Assembly (NCBI GenBank): GCA_017465905.1
Contig: JAFTVE010000009.1
Coordinates: 44,894-108,893, forward strand
Reading direction: 5' to 3'
DNA length: 64,000 bases
Source: Bacteroidaceae bacterium
GTDB lineage: Bacteria; Bacteroidota; Bacteroidia; Bacteroidales; Bacteroidaceae
Shown one piece after another: positions 34,597 through 44,371 of this stretch. Position 1 is the first letter of the stretch. Every line of letters starts with the position of its first letter. The position numbers and the translations under genes were made by a program. The notes beneath the pieces are model-generated. The model did no database searches. It worked only from the letters and a program-made list of their open reading frames with translations, and was not told the DNA's origin.

Positions 34597-35007
34597 TCAA
34601 TAGGGAATCTCACCCAAAAGGTCAGCCAAGCGATCAATACCTTCTTGTATGGGTTTCTCCACCATACCTTTTATAAAAGGATTCAGTTCTGTTCGCAAAG
34701 TGAGCTTCACCTTACTGGTATCCTCACCCGTAGGGAGCATCTGCACCCATAGGGTCAAAGGAATGGGGGTAGAAGAGGCTTGGAACTTCACACATTTAGG
34801 AGCTTCACGCTCGATGATATGGAAGGCCACATCGCCCACAGGCGACACATGGAGACTTACTGCATCGGCATCGACCTTAAGGTCGCGAACCTTGTCTTCA
34901 GGCAACATAGAGCGTACCTTCTCCAGATTGGAGAGGTCGGACAGGGTTGCAAACACACGCTCCTGGCTAAAGGGGATAGCCACCACACGACTTTCAAACT
35001 GATTCAT
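34597..35007 (-). CDS. SRPBCC-fold protein
   Basis: 136 residues resembling the START/polyketide-cyclase-like SRPBCC superfamily: N-terminal strand FESRVVAIPFSQERVFATLSD, central strands (VAFHIIEREAPKCVKFQA, KVKLTLRTELNPFIKGM) and a long C-terminal helix (IQEGIDRLADLL). The fold binds hydrophobic ligands, but the ligand is unknown. It lies 33 bases downstream of pyrE, an arrangement that is common in Bacteroidota, so a shared transcript is likely. Confidence 0.85.
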   Translation of the reverse strand: MNQFESRVVAIPFSQERVFATLSDLSNLEKVRSMLPEDKVRDLKVDADAVSLHVSPVGDVAFHIIEREAPKCVKFQASSTPIPLTLWVQMLPTGEDTSKVKLTLRTELNPFIKGMVEKPIQEGIDRLADLLGEIPY

Positions 35008-35040
35008 GAAAACCTAACGTTGAAGTTTTACTACAGTCGA

Positions 35041-35673
35041 TTATCCGTTCCAATGAGCAGGATCCTTACGCCACTCATCAAGCATAGGTAGTTCATCCTC
35101 AGTAATGTAGCCTGTCTTCTGAGCTACATCAAGCACTGCTTCATAATTGGTCAAAGTGACTAGCTTCACGTCAGCCTCTTCAAAAGCTTTCTTTGCAACA
35201 TCAAAGCCGTAAGTATATGATGCAACCATGCCGATAACTTCACAGCCATTGTTACGCACTGCCTGAACGGCCTTGAGGCTACTTCCACCTGTAGAGATAA
35301 GATCCTCAACCACTACGACCTTCATGCCAGGGCGAAGGTCACCTTCTATAAGATTCTCCAACCCGTGATCCTTTGGAGCCGAGCGCACATACACAAAAGG
35401 CAAGTTCAACAAGTCAGCAACAAGGGCACCCATAGCAATAGCACCAGTGGCCACGCCAGCGATAGCATCAACTTGTCCGAAACGTTCTTGGATAACACGC
35501 GCAAACTCTATTTTAATAAAGTCGCGCAAACCAGGATAAGAGAGTGTTTTTCTGTTGTCGCAATAGAAAGGCGACTTCCAACCCGATGCCCAAGTGAAGG
35601 GATTTGAGGGTTGCAACTTAATGGCTTTGATTCTCAGCAGTTTCTCTGCATAAATCTTCTCAAGGGTCTTCAT
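35041..35673 (-). CDS. pyrE: Orotate phosphoribosyltransferase
   Basis: 210 residues. The PRPP-binding signature VVVVEDLISTGGSSLKAV is intact, and IAGVATGAIAMGALVAD plus FVYVRSAPKDHGLENLIEG form the flexible catalytic loop region with its Lys-His pair. It converts orotate and PRPP to OMP in de novo pyrimidine synthesis in the cytoplasm. First gene of a two-gene unit; its -7 element is at 35705-35712. Confidence 0.97.
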   Translation of the reverse strand: MKTLEKIYAEKLLRIKAIKLQPSNPFTWASGWKSPFYCDNRKTLSYPGLRDFIKIEFARVIQERFGQVDAIAGVATGAIAMGALVADLLNLPFVYVRSAPKDHGLENLIEGDLRPGMKVVVVEDLISTGGSSLKAVQAVRNNGCEVIGMVASYTYGFDVAKKAFEEADVKLVTLTNYEAVLDVAQKTGYITEDELPMLDEWRKDPAHWNG

Positions 35674-35704
35674 ACCGTAATCTTTTACTTTGATAAAACA
35701 GACG

Positions 35705-35712
35705 CAAAGATA
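35705..35712 (-). promoter_or_regulatory. pyrE -7 element
   Basis: TATCTTTG on the minus strand, 31 bases before the pyrE ATG. Confidence 0.7.
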
Positions 35713-35810
35713 GCATAAACTACGAAAACATCACAAAAAAAAAATCGTTTTTCTAAGATTCTCCTTAAAATTTATAGTCGAGAAGTTTTTCCGTGGCGCT
35801 GAATTATCAT

Positions 35811-35818
35811 TACCTTTG
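35811..35818 (+). promoter_or_regulatory. ribD -7 element
   Basis: TACCTTTG, 25 bases before the ATG at 35844. It rules out the longer reading frame starting at 35793. Confidence 0.7.
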
Positions 35819-35843
35819 CAATACCCAAACACAATCAAGAACA

Positions 35844-36902
35844 ATGACTACGAACGAACAATACATGGCACGATGCCTTCAGCTAGCCGCTAACGGCAGA
35901 TTCGATACAGCGCCCAACCCCATGGTGGGAGCTATCATTGTACACAACGGGGAAGTTATCGGCGAGGGCTATCACAGGCAATATGGTGGGGCACACGCCG
36001 AAGTGAATGCCATACGCTCGGTCAAGGACAAACGACTGCTGCGTGAATCAACCATCTATGTCAGCCTTGAGCCTTGCGCACATCATGGCAAGACTCCCCC
36101 CTGTGCCGACCTTATCATAGAGAAAGGCATACCACGCGTCGTAATAGGCTGCCGCGACAGATTCGACCAGGTAGACGGGAAAGGAATCCAAAAGCTACGC
36201 GCTGCAGGTATCGAAGTCATTGTAGGAGTGTTGGAGGATGAGTGCAGGAAGTTAAATAACGCCTTCTTCACCTTCCATACCGAAAAACGTCCTTACATCA
36301 TCTTGAAATGGGCACAATCATCCGATGGATATATCGACACCTTGAGAGACAGCCTACAGACAGGTATTGAAGCCGTACGTTTCTCCACAGACGAGACCAG
36401 TATGCGAGTTCATCGTCTACGTTCCATGAGCGACGCCATTCTTGTAGGACGGCGCACAGCCATGCTCGATAATCCATCACTCACCACCCGAATATGGCCT
36501 GGCAAGAGTCCGCTGCGGCTTGTAATTGACCGAAGAGGAGAGCTTAAAGACACGCTAAGGTTGTTTGACAGAACCACAAAAACCGTCCTTTTCACCGAGG
36601 TTTTTCGAGATTTCATGGAGAGCGAGATGACAGAACAGGCAGTACTCGACTTCGAGTACGACATACTGCCGCAAATCATGCAATGGCTCCATGCGCACAA
36701 TATCCAGCGCCTACTTGTTGAGGGAGGAGCCAACACTCTACAGAGGTTTATCGACGCCCACCTATGGGACGAAGCTTTTGTTGAGACTGCTCCCATTAAT
36801 TTGAACGGCGGTGTAGAGGCACCATGCCTCAGTAATCATCGGACGGAAGAGAGATTCACCTGTTTCGGACACTCAATTTCACACTTTTTGCACATAAAAT
36901 AG
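35844..36902 (+). CDS. ribD: Bifunctional riboflavin biosynthesis deaminase/reductase
   Basis: 352 residues. The N-terminal deaminase domain carries the zinc motifs HAEVNAI and PCAHHGKTPPC, and the NPMVGAIIV loop. The C-terminal reductase domain starts at about residue 150 (YIILKWAQSSDGYI) and includes the NADPH region ILVGRRTAMLDNPSLT and LVEGGANTL. It carries out the second and third steps of riboflavin synthesis (pyrimidine deamination, then ribosyl reduction). It is monocistronic and divergent from pyrE. Confidence 0.97.
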   Translation: MTTNEQYMARCLQLAANGRFDTAPNPMVGAIIVHNGEVIGEGYHRQYGGAHAEVNAIRSVKDKRLLRESTIYVSLEPCAHHGKTPPCADLIIEKGIPRVVIGCRDRFDQVDGKGIQKLRAAGIEVIVGVLEDECRKLNNAFFTFHTEKRPYIILKWAQSSDGYIDTLRDSLQTGIEAVRFSTDETSMRVHRLRSMSDAILVGRRTAMLDNPSLTTRIWPGKSPLRLVIDRRGELKDTLRLFDRTTKTVLFTEVFRDFMESEMTEQAVLDFEYDILPQIMQWLHAHNIQRLLVEGGANTLQRFIDAHLWDEAFVETAPINLNGGVEAPCLSNHRTEERFTCFGHSISHFLHIK

Positions 36903-36967
36903 CCTTTTTACTCATCTTTTAATATAAAACAAGTTAAAATGTAGGTGATAAGCGGAAAATTGTTGCT

Positions 36968-36975
36968 ACTTTTGT
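36968..36975 (+). promoter_or_regulatory. -7 element of the envelope operon
   Basis: TACTTTTG, a perfect TAnnTTTG, 32 bases before the ATG at 37008. Confidence 0.65.
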
Positions 36976-37007
36976 CGTTTGAAATGTAAAATAGCAACCA
37001 GAATATA

Positions 37008-38378
37008 ATGAAAAGATTTGCAATCAGCCTCATCTGTCCGCTTATCGTCGGTATATGCTTCACCTCATGCCTTCCCGAAGCTGAAGAGACAGAGCTTACC
37101 TCTACCGTAGCCCTCCTCTCGTTCGGTATCAATGATTTGAAAACGGAGCATACCATCACACTTGATAATGGTAAGGATTCCACCTACACCAGCGTCATGA
37201 AGGGTAACGCCGTAAAATTCACTATTGACCATGAGGGTGGTTTAGTATACAACACCTCCCCTATTGCATACGGAACCGACATCACACGCGTGACCACCTC
37301 GCTCAGTGCCGACGGCTATGTACACTACATACACCCCACCACCAAAGAAAAGACTGGGTACAACTCCGAGGACACGATTAACTTCACCCAACCTGTGAAG
37401 TTCACAATCACCTCGTACGACGAGCGGTTCTCACGGGACTATCTCATTCGCATCAATGTATATCAGTCAGACCCGAATGCCACCCAATGGCAACAGTTAG
37501 AGGCTGCTACATTCCCTGCATCCCTTTTTACAGAGCAGAAAGCTGTCATCAAAGACACCCAACTTTATGTATTCGGCAAAGACTCCGAGGGAAAGGCATA
37601 TACTACGGCGACAGACCTCTCTGACGGGACACAATGGAGTACTCCTGCCGAATGGACCGGCATAGGCAACTTCACAGAGCGTCTATCCGTCATACTGCAC
37701 CAACAGGATTTCTACACTCTTGCCAACGGACAACTCTACCGCTCAGCCAACGGAATAGATTGGGAGCCAATCAACACAACGACCTCGCTGACAGCACTCA
37801 TAGGGACAACCACCGAAGCGTCTTCCGCAGTGTGGGGTATCAGCGACAATCAGTTCGTGTCGACCACAGACCTCATCGAATGGCAAGCCAACGAGCAACG
37901 CCTCACACAGCAGCTTGAGGGAAACATCAGTTGCATCAGTCAGCCATTACGCACCAACACCAACATACACCGCACCATATTCATAAGCAATGCGGCTATC
38001 ACTGACACATGTGCACATGTCTGGAGCAAGCTATCCTCTGAAACGAAGTGGACAAAGGTTGAACCCGTAGGGCAGAACCCTTACGGATGCCCCAATCTGC
38101 AGGACCTTGCTGTCATCAACTACCGCAATCGCCTGTACGCTTTTGGCGGCATGAGCTTAGGAAACCGCAAAGCACCTATCGAGCCCTTCAGCACATGCTA
38201 CGAGTCACGTGACAACGGAGTCACATGGCGCATTCGAGAGAGGTCGTTCTCACTGCACGAGAGCTTCATCGGCCGCAACGAACCTTTCGCCACCGCTGTG
38301 GATGCCCAAGGATACGTCTGGATGATATGGGGCACATCAGGAGAAGTTTGGAAAGGCATTTGGAACAAAACAAATTAA
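37008..38378 (+). CDS. DUF6242-like lipoprotein
   Basis: 456 residues with a lipoprotein signal (lipobox FTSC, Cys21). An N-terminal beta domain (about 30-155, with FTITSYDERFSRDYLIRINVYQ) is followed by a propeller-like region with repeated W/G segments (YTLANGQLYRSANGIDWEPI, LYAFGGMSL, GVTWRIRE). It resembles Bacteroidales DUF6242 proteins. The function is unknown. It stands first, 64 bases upstream of the DUF6089-like barrel and uppS-bamA genes, suggesting an envelope role. Confidence 0.75.
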   Translation: MKRFAISLICPLIVGICFTSCLPEAEETELTSTVALLSFGINDLKTEHTITLDNGKDSTYTSVMKGNAVKFTIDHEGGLVYNTSPIAYGTDITRVTTSLSADGYVHYIHPTTKEKTGYNSEDTINFTQPVKFTITSYDERFSRDYLIRINVYQSDPNATQWQQLEAATFPASLFTEQKAVIKDTQLYVFGKDSEGKAYTTATDLSDGTQWSTPAEWTGIGNFTERLSVILHQQDFYTLANGQLYRSANGIDWEPINTTTSLTALIGTTTEASSAVWGISDNQFVSTTDLIEWQANEQRLTQQLEGNISCISQPLRTNTNIHRTIFISNAAITDTCAHVWSKLSSETKWTKVEPVGQNPYGCPNLQDLAVINYRNRLYAFGGMSLGNRKAPIEPFSTCYESRDNGVTWRIRERSFSLHESFIGRNEPFATAVDAQGYVWMIWGTSGEVWKGIWNKTN

Positions 38379-38442
38379 AGGACTCTCTTCCCACGAGATT
38401 TCGGAGAATCCCGACATACTGGAAACAAACAACATCAACTCA

Positions 38443-39156
38443 ATGAGAAGCCATACACGACAATCGACATCACAGCGCATGCTAGCAGTAGCCCTACTGC
38501 TGGCAGCAGTGCATATGGCCACAGCTCAGGAACTTGAGTACAAGATGGAGTTGGGTGCTATGGCTGGCGTAGGTTCCTACATGGGAGATGCCAACAACAC
38601 CGATCCATTCAAGAATGCCCAAATGGCCGGCGGTATCCTTGCACGCTACAACTTCAACCCACGCATGGTAGTCAAAGGCAATCTTGCCATAGGCCGAATG
38701 AAGGGGACAACTGCAGGGATGGACAACCGATTCCCAGACGGTGCTCACATTGCATTCAACCGCAGCCTTTATGATTTAGGGGCACAATTTGAGTACAACT
38801 TCTTTGCCTATGGTACTGGAGCCGGATACAAGGACAGCCACCGCTTTACCCCCTACATCCTCCTCGGAATTGGGCTTACCTATTCCCCACAAACACACAA
38901 CCACGTATTCGCATTCAATATACCTATAGGTATTGGAGCCAAATATAAACTTGCCGAGCGCCTCAACTGTGGAGTCGAATGGACAATGCGCCTTACGACT
39001 ACGGACCGTCTCGACACTACGGGGAAAACAGCATTTCAGCTTAACGACCCATACCAGATCAAGGGAAAAGGGATGAAAAACAAGGACAGCTATTCCTTCC
39101 TGTTCCTCTACATCAGCTACGACCTCTTCCCAAAATACAGGAAATGCAATAATTAA
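38443..39156 (+). CDS. DUF6089-like outer-membrane beta-barrel protein
   Basis: 237 residues with an export signal (MLAVALLLAAVHMATAQ). The mature part shows barrel strands with aromatic girdles (ELGAMAGVGSYMGDANN, DLGAQFEYNFFAY, FTPYILLGIGLTY, SYSFLFLYISYDLFPKY). This family sits just before uppS in many Bacteroidales and is of unknown function. It is 26 bases from uppS. Confidence 0.85.
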   Translation: MRSHTRQSTSQRMLAVALLLAAVHMATAQELEYKMELGAMAGVGSYMGDANNTDPFKNAQMAGGILARYNFNPRMVVKGNLAIGRMKGTTAGMDNRFPDGAHIAFNRSLYDLGAQFEYNFFAYGTGAGYKDSHRFTPYILLGIGLTYSPQTHNHVFAFNIPIGIGAKYKLAERLNCGVEWTMRLTTTDRLDTTGKTAFQLNDPYQIKGKGMKNKDSYSFLFLYISYDLFPKYRKCNN

Positions 39157-39182
39157 TCGACAAACTATAAAAATACAAGCAT

Positions 39183-39935
39183 ATGACCTACAAAGAACAG
39201 TTAGACATGGATCGCATTCCACAGCACATCGCTATTATCATGGATGGTAACGGCCGTTGGGCCAAGGAAAAGGGGAAACGACGCGGCGAAGGACACATTG
39301 CTGGAGCTACCGCCCTGCACAACACCATGATGCATGCCTCCAAACTTGGAGTGAAGTATGTGACTGTATATGCCTTCTCTACGGAAAACTGGACACGCCC
39401 CGACGAGGAGGTCAACGGACTGATGGCTCTTCTCTTCGAGAAGCTCGACCTTGACATCTTCATGGACAACGATATACGCTTCTGCGTCATCGGCGATACC
39501 GACCGTCTGCCCGAGAACGTGCGCGAGCGAATGAACTACTGCATCAGCAAATCGGCAGGAAACCAACGTGGTACACTAACTGTGGCCCTCAGCTACTCAT
39601 CCAAATGGGAGCTCACCCAATCAGCCAAGCGCATCGCCGCTATGGTACAAGAAGGCAAGATGACCATTGACGAGATCACAGACAAGACCATCGACGAGAC
39701 CGTAGCCACCTCATTCATGCCCGACCCCGACCTGCTCATCCGCACCGGCGGAGAAACTCGTCTAAGCAACTACCTGCTGTGGCAATGTGCATACACCGAA
39801 CTATACTTCTGCGACACCTATTGGCCCGATTTCGACGAGGAGGAACTGTGCAAGGCCATCCTCACCTATCAGCAAAGGGAGAGAAGATTTGGCAAGACAA
39901 GCGAACAAATCGCAGAGGAGAACAATAATATATAA
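39183..39935 (+). CDS. uppS: Undecaprenyl diphosphate synthase
   Basis: 250 residues. Cis-prenyltransferase motifs include [13 protein letters not shown] with the catalytic Asp, FSTENWTRP, and [15 protein letters not shown] near the end. It makes the C55 lipid carrier for peptidoglycan and surface polysaccharides. It is separated from bamA by six bases, so translation may be coupled. Confidence 0.97.
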   Translation: MTYKEQLDMDRIPQHIAIIMDGNGRWAKEKGKRRGEGHIAGATALHNTMMHASKLGVKYVTVYAFSTENWTRPDEEVNGLMALLFEKLDLDIFMDNDIRFCVIGDTDRLPENVRERMNYCISKSAGNQRGTLTVALSYSSKWELTQSAKRIAAMVQEGKMTIDEITDKTIDETVATSFMPDPDLLIRTGGETRLSNYLLWQCAYTELYFCDTYWPDFDEEELCKAILTYQQRERRFGKTSEQIAEENNNI

Positions 39936-39941
39936 TAAGGA

Positions 39942-42581
39942 ATGAAAAATAAACTTAGTGTTTTCAAATGCCTCGGAGTAGCCATCCTGTTGTCGGCGCT
40001 TCCCTTAAGCAAGACGACCGCTCAGGTGAGCTCCACCGACACCATCAGCAAGCCTGCGGTGCTCTATTCGGCACCCAAGAGATATGAGATTGCCGGCATC
40101 ACCGTAAGTGGTATCGACAACTACGAGGACTACGTGCTCATTGGCCTCTCCGGACTCTCTGTCGGACAGGTCATCACGATTCCCGGTGAAGAGATTACAG
40201 CAGCAGTCAAGCGGTATTGGAAACACGGACTCTTCTCCAACGTCAGCATCACCGTCGAGAAGGTAGTGGGCAATCAGGCCTACCTTAACATAGCGCTCAC
40301 GCAGCGTCCCCGACTCTCACAGCTCAACTTCAACGGTGTGAAGAAATCTGAGCGCGAGGACCTGGAAGCCAAGCTCAACTTCAAGCTGGGCAACCAGATT
40401 ACGCCCAACATGATAGACCGTGCCAAGATTGTCATCAAGCGCTACTTCGACGACAAGGGATTCAAGAATGCCGAGGTCAACATCATGCAGCGCGACGACG
40501 TGGCCGAGCAGAACCATCTCATCCTTGACATCAACATCGACAAGAAGGAGAAGATTAAAGTCAACAAGATCTACATCACCGGCAACAGCGCCCTTGACGA
40601 GAAGCAGCTGAAGTGGGCGATGAAGAAGACCAACGAAAAGGGTAACTGGCGTCACCTCTTCCGCCCGAAGAAGTTCATCGAAGACCTCTACGAAGAGGAC
40701 AAGCAGCTACTTATCAGCAAGTACAACGAGCACGGATACCGAGATGCCCACATTGTGGTAGACTCCATCGTGCCCTTCGACGAAAAGACCGTAGACGTAT
40801 ACATCCAAGTGGAAGAGGGCGACCAATACCACATCCGCAACATCAACTGGGTGGGCAACACGGTATACGAGTCACAAGGACTCGCTGAGGTGCTACGTAT
40901 GACTCCCGGCGACGTATACAACCAGAAGAAGCTGGAGGAGCGCATCAATGTAGACGACGATGCCATCGGCAACCTATATTATAATAATGGATACGTCTTT
41001 GCCCGCGTCGAGCCCGTCGAGGTTAATGTCACAGCCGACTCCGTAGACCTTGAGATGCGCATATTCGAAGGGCCGCAAGCCACCATCAACCGTGTACGCA
41101 TTGCCGGTAACGACCGCCTGTACGAAAACGTAGTGCGTCGCGAGCTGATGACCAAGCCCGGCGACCTCTTCAGCAAGGATGCCCTCATGCGCTCTGCCCG
41201 TGAGATACAGCAGATGGGGCACTTCAACCCCGAGGCCATCGTTCCCGACGTGCAGCCCGACCTAACCAACGGCACGGTTGACATCAACTGGATGCTGGAG
41301 TCGAAGAACAACGACCAGGTGGAGTTTTCGCTCGGCTACGGACAGACCGGCGTGATCGGTAAGATAGCCCTGAAGTTCACCAACTTCTCTATGTACAACC
41401 TCTTCCACAAGTCCGATAACTACCGCGCCTTCATCCCCCAAGGCGACGGACAGACCTTTACTATCAGCGGACAGACCAACGGCCAATACTACCAGTCATA
41501 CAACATCTCGTTCTTCGACCCCTGGTTTGGCGGCAAGCGTCCCAACTCACTCTCCGTGAACGCCTTCTTTGCCCTGCAGACAGGTATCAACAACAACTAC
41601 TATAACCAAGCATACTATAACAACTACTATAATTATATGTATGGTTATGGCAACTACAACAACTACTACAACAATTACGAGTCATACTACGACCCCGACA
41701 AGTACCTGCGCATGTATGGTCTTTCTGTCGGTTGGGGTAAGCGTCTACACTGGCCCGACGACTATTTCACCCTCTACGGTGAGCTCACCTACCAGCGCTA
41801 CGACCTCAACAACTGGGAGTACTTCATCATTGCCAACGGCAATTGCAACAACGTGAATCTCTCGCTCAACCTTGGCCGTAACTCGATAGACAACCCCATC
41901 TTCCCACGCCAAGGCTCCGAAATCAGTTTCAACGTGGCTGTGACTCCTCCCTTCTCGCTCTTCGACGGTATTGACTATAAGGCCTTGAGCGAGGTGAAGG
42001 CTACCGATGCCAACTACAACCAGAGCCTGCGCAAGCGCTACAACTGGATTGAGTATCACAAGTGGAAGTTCAAGAGCAAGTTCTACACCGCCCTCACCGG
42101 TGGTCAGAAGTGCCTCGTGCTGATGGCTCGTGCCGATTTCGGACTTCTCGGCCACTACAACAAGTACAAGAAGTCGCCCTTCGAGACCTTCTATGTCGGC
42201 GGCGACGGTATGAGCGGCTACTCCTACAACTACTATACCGACATGATTGCCCTGCGCGGTTACGACAATGGTTCGTTGACTCCCTATGGCAGCGAAGGCT
42301 ATGCCTACTCACGCTTCACCATGGAGCTTCGCTACCCGCTGATGTTCGAGAACTCCACACAGATCTATGCCCTTGCCTTCCTTGAAGGCGGTAACGCATG
42401 GACCGATGTCAAGAGATTCAACCCCTTCGACATGAAGCGCTCGGCAGGTGTGGGTGTACGTATCTTCCTCCCGATGATTGGCCTCATGGGTATCGACTGG
42501 GCTTACGGCTTCGACAAGATCAACAGCTCTACAGCCTCAAGCGGTAGCCAGTTCCACTTCATCCTCGGACAGGAGTTCTAA
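39942..42581 (+). CDS. bamA: Outer-membrane protein assembly factor BamA
   Basis: 879 residues: a signal peptide, a run of POTRA domains (about 45-450), and a C-terminal Omp85 barrel ending in FHFILGQEF with a terminal Phe. It inserts barrel proteins into the outer membrane. Oddity: residues about 548-587 form a Tyr/Asn-rich low-complexity stretch (NNYYNQAYYNNYYNYMYGYG and onwards) encoded by AACWACTAC-type DNA repeats, probably an extracellular loop. It lies in the uppS-bamA-skp-murI operon. Confidence 0.96.
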   Translation: MKNKLSVFKCLGVAILLSALPLSKTTAQVSSTDTISKPAVLYSAPKRYEIAGITVSGIDNYEDYVLIGLSGLSVGQVITIPGEEITAAVKRYWKHGLFSNVSITVEKVVGNQAYLNIALTQRPRLSQLNFNGVKKSEREDLEAKLNFKLGNQITPNMIDRAKIVIKRYFDDKGFKNAEVNIMQRDDVAEQNHLILDINIDKKEKIKVNKIYITGNSALDEKQLKWAMKKTNEKGNWRHLFRPKKFIEDLYEEDKQLLISKYNEHGYRDAHIVVDSIVPFDEKTVDVYIQVEEGDQYHIRNINWVGNTVYESQGLAEVLRMTPGDVYNQKKLEERINVDDDAIGNLYYNNGYVFARVEPVEVNVTADSVDLEMRIFEGPQATINRVRIAGNDRLYENVVRRELMTKPGDLFSKDALMRSAREIQQMGHFNPEAIVPDVQPDLTNGTVDINWMLESKNNDQVEFSLGYGQTGVIGKIALKFTNFSMYNLFHKSDNYRAFIPQGDGQTFTISGQTNGQYYQSYNISFFDPWFGGKRPNSLSVNAFFALQTGINNNYYNQAYYNNYYNYMYGYGNYNNYYNNYESYYDPDKYLRMYGLSVGWGKRLHWPDDYFTLYGELTYQRYDLNNWEYFIIANGNCNNVNLSLNLGRNSIDNPIFPRQGSEISFNVAVTPPFSLFDGIDYKALSEVKATDANYNQSLRKRYNWIEYHKWKFKSKFYTALTGGQKCLVLMARADFGLLGHYNKYKKSPFETFYVGGDGMSGYSYNYYTDMIALRGYDNGSLTPYGSEGYAYSRFTMELRYPLMFENSTQIYALAFLEGGNAWTDVKRFNPFDMKRSAGVGVRIFLPMIGLMGIDWAYGFDKINSSTASSGSQFHFILGQEF
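41585..41703 (+). repeat. Low-complexity Tyr/Asn codon repeat in bamA
   Basis: Imperfect tandem AACAACTACTA-type units encode the Tyr/Asn-rich loop. Such units can gain or lose copies by slippage. Confidence 0.7.
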
Positions 42582-42628
42582 TAAATTGAGAATGGAGAAT
42601 TGACAATTGAAAATTATATCCTAAAGTT

Positions 42629-43144
42629 ATGAAGAAGAACCTTTTGATAACCGCCCTTTTCTGTCTCTTCGGCCTTACAGCCAACGCACAGAAGTTTGCC
42701 TTGATCGATATGGAGTATATCCTCAAGAATATCCCCGCCTATGAGCGTGCCAACGAGCAGCTCAACCAACTGTCGAAGCGCTGGCAAGGCGAGGTAGAGG
42801 CTATGGCCCTCGAGGCACAGACCCTCTACAAGAACTACCAGAGCGAGGCCGTGTTCCTCTCCGAAGAGCAGAAGACCAAGAAGGAAGAGGAGATTGTAGC
42901 CAAAGAGAAAGAGGCCCAGGAGTTGAAGCGCAAGTACTTCGGTCCCGAAGGCGAACTCTACAAGAAGCGCGAGAGCCTCATGGCCCCCATCCAGGACGAG
43001 ATATACATCGCCGTGAAGGAGATTTCCGATGCCAAAGGCTACACCGTAGTCATCGACCGCGCCTCGGCAGCCAGCATCATCTATGCCTCGCCCAAGATTG
43101 ACATTAGCAACGAAGTATTGGTAAAGTTAGGTTATTCAAACTAA
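42629..43144 (+). CDS. skp: Skp/OmpH-family periplasmic chaperone, copy 1
   Basis: 171 residues: signal MKKNLLITALFCLFGLTANAQ, then KFALIDMEYILKNIPAY, a long charged helical coiled-coil hairpin (about 45-130), and a C-terminal strand pair (YTVVIDRASAASIIYASPKIDIS). Skp trimers hold unfolded outer-membrane proteins for BamA, which is encoded 47 bases upstream. It is the first of three tandem copies. Confidence 0.92.
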   Translation: MKKNLLITALFCLFGLTANAQKFALIDMEYILKNIPAYERANEQLNQLSKRWQGEVEAMALEAQTLYKNYQSEAVFLSEEQKTKKEEEIVAKEKEAQELKRKYFGPEGELYKKRESLMAPIQDEIYIAVKEISDAKGYTVVIDRASAASIIYASPKIDISNEVLVKLGYSN

Positions 43145-43150
43145 ATGCAT

Positions 43151-43158
43151 TACCTTTG
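43151..43158 (+). promoter_or_regulatory. Internal promoter -7 before skp copy 2
   Basis: TACCTTTG, a perfect TAnnTTTG, about 97 bases before the second skp. It is followed by short CCTTTAATRC-like direct repeats (about 43183-43230). It could allow separate expression of the later chaperones and murI. Confidence 0.5.
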
Positions 43159-43254
43159 CATATCAGATTCAGCCTTTAATACCCTTTAATGCCCCTAAAC
43201 AGCCCCTAATAAACTCTAAAGACAAAAATATAAACTAAAAAAACAAAAGACACT

Positions 43255-43755
43255 ATGAACAAGAAACTCATTGCCATGCTCTTCCTCATGGCACCCCTTG
43301 CACTCTTTGCACAGAAGTTCGGCCACCTTAACTCAGCCGACATCATCCAGGTAATGCCCGAGTACACAGCTGCTCAGACCGAGCTCCAGAACCTCGAGAA
43401 ACAGTACACCAACGAACTCCAGCTACTCGAGTCAGAGCTCGCCAAGAAGAGCGAAGCCTACGAGAAGGAGAAAGCCACACTCCCTGCCAACATCGCACAG
43501 CGTCGCGAGCAGGAGCTTCAGGAACTCTACGGCAAGATGCAGCAGTACTACCAGACTTCACAGCAAGAGCTGGCACAGGCATCACAGGAGAAGATGGCAG
43601 CCCTCACCGAGAAGATTACCAAGGCCATCAAGGAGGTAGGTGTAGCCGGCGGCTTCCTCTACATCTTCGACACCGCCAGCGGCATCCCCTACATCAGCGA
43701 AACACTCAGCACCGACGTTACCGCGCAGGTAAAAGCCAAGCTGGGAATAAAGTAA
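43255..43755 (+). CDS. skp: Skp/OmpH-family periplasmic chaperone, copy 2
   Basis: 166 residues with signal MNKKLIAMLFLMAPLALFAQ and the same plan as copy 1: KFGHLNSADIIQVMPEY, a Gln/Glu-rich coiled coil, and the C-terminal FLYIFDTASGIPYISETLSTDVT. It can form the tentacled chaperone fold. An imperfect hairpin (43772-43819) follows the stop. Confidence 0.92.
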   Translation: MNKKLIAMLFLMAPLALFAQKFGHLNSADIIQVMPEYTAAQTELQNLEKQYTNELQLLESELAKKSEAYEKEKATLPANIAQRREQELQELYGKMQQYYQTSQQELAQASQEKMAALTEKITKAIKEVGVAGGFLYIFDTASGIPYISETLSTDVTAQVKAKLGIK

Positions 43756-43851
43756 AAAGAAACAAATCATCGGGGGTGTGTCAAGGATGACATGCACAGT
43801 ATCGTCGCGGCACACCCTCACCCACTAACATCAACCATAACCATCGTTACA

Positions 43852-44358
43852 ATGAAAAGGTACACCCTCCTCCTTCTGACTCTTATATCCATGTCAGCCA
43901 TTGCCCAATCCAAGTTTGGGTATGTCAGCTATAAGGAAATCCTCAGGGCACTCCCCGAGTACTCCATCGTAGAGAAGGACCTTACCGATTTGCAGGGCAA
44001 GTATGAAGCCGAGATTGTACGTTCCGAGCGCGAGTTCAACCAGAAGTATGCCGAGTTCATCGAGGATCAGGCCAGCCTGCCCGAGAACATCCGCCTCAAG
44101 CGCCACAACGAGCTGCAGGAGCTTATGGAGAAGTCGATCCGGTTCAAGGACGAAATCAACAGAACCATCGTCGAGCTGCGCTACGAGATGCTACAGCCGC
44201 TCCACGAGAAGATCGACAATGCAGTCATGAAAATCTGCGTCGATGAAGGCTACGACTATATCCTCAACACCGATGAGCGTGCCTACATCGCCATCAATCC
44301 CAAGCACGGCAAGGACATCACCGCCAAGCTGAAGAAAGAGCTGGGTATCGAAAAGTAA
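43852..44358 (+). CDS. skp: Skp/OmpH-family periplasmic chaperone, copy 3
   Basis: 168 residues from the ATG at 43852 (signal MKRYTLLLLTLISMSAIAQ); a longer frame from 43792 would add a non-signal extension. Then KFGYVSYKEILRALPEY, a coiled coil and YDYILNTDERAYIAINPKHG. The three paralogues have diverged most in the coiled coil. It lies 13 bases before murI. Confidence 0.9.
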   Translation: MKRYTLLLLTLISMSAIAQSKFGYVSYKEILRALPEYSIVEKDLTDLQGKYEAEIVRSEREFNQKYAEFIEDQASLPENIRLKRHNELQELMEKSIRFKDEINRTIVELRYEMLQPLHEKIDNAVMKICVDEGYDYILNTDERAYIAINPKHGKDITAKLKKELGIEK

Positions 44359-44371
44359 TAACAAGCAGCAA

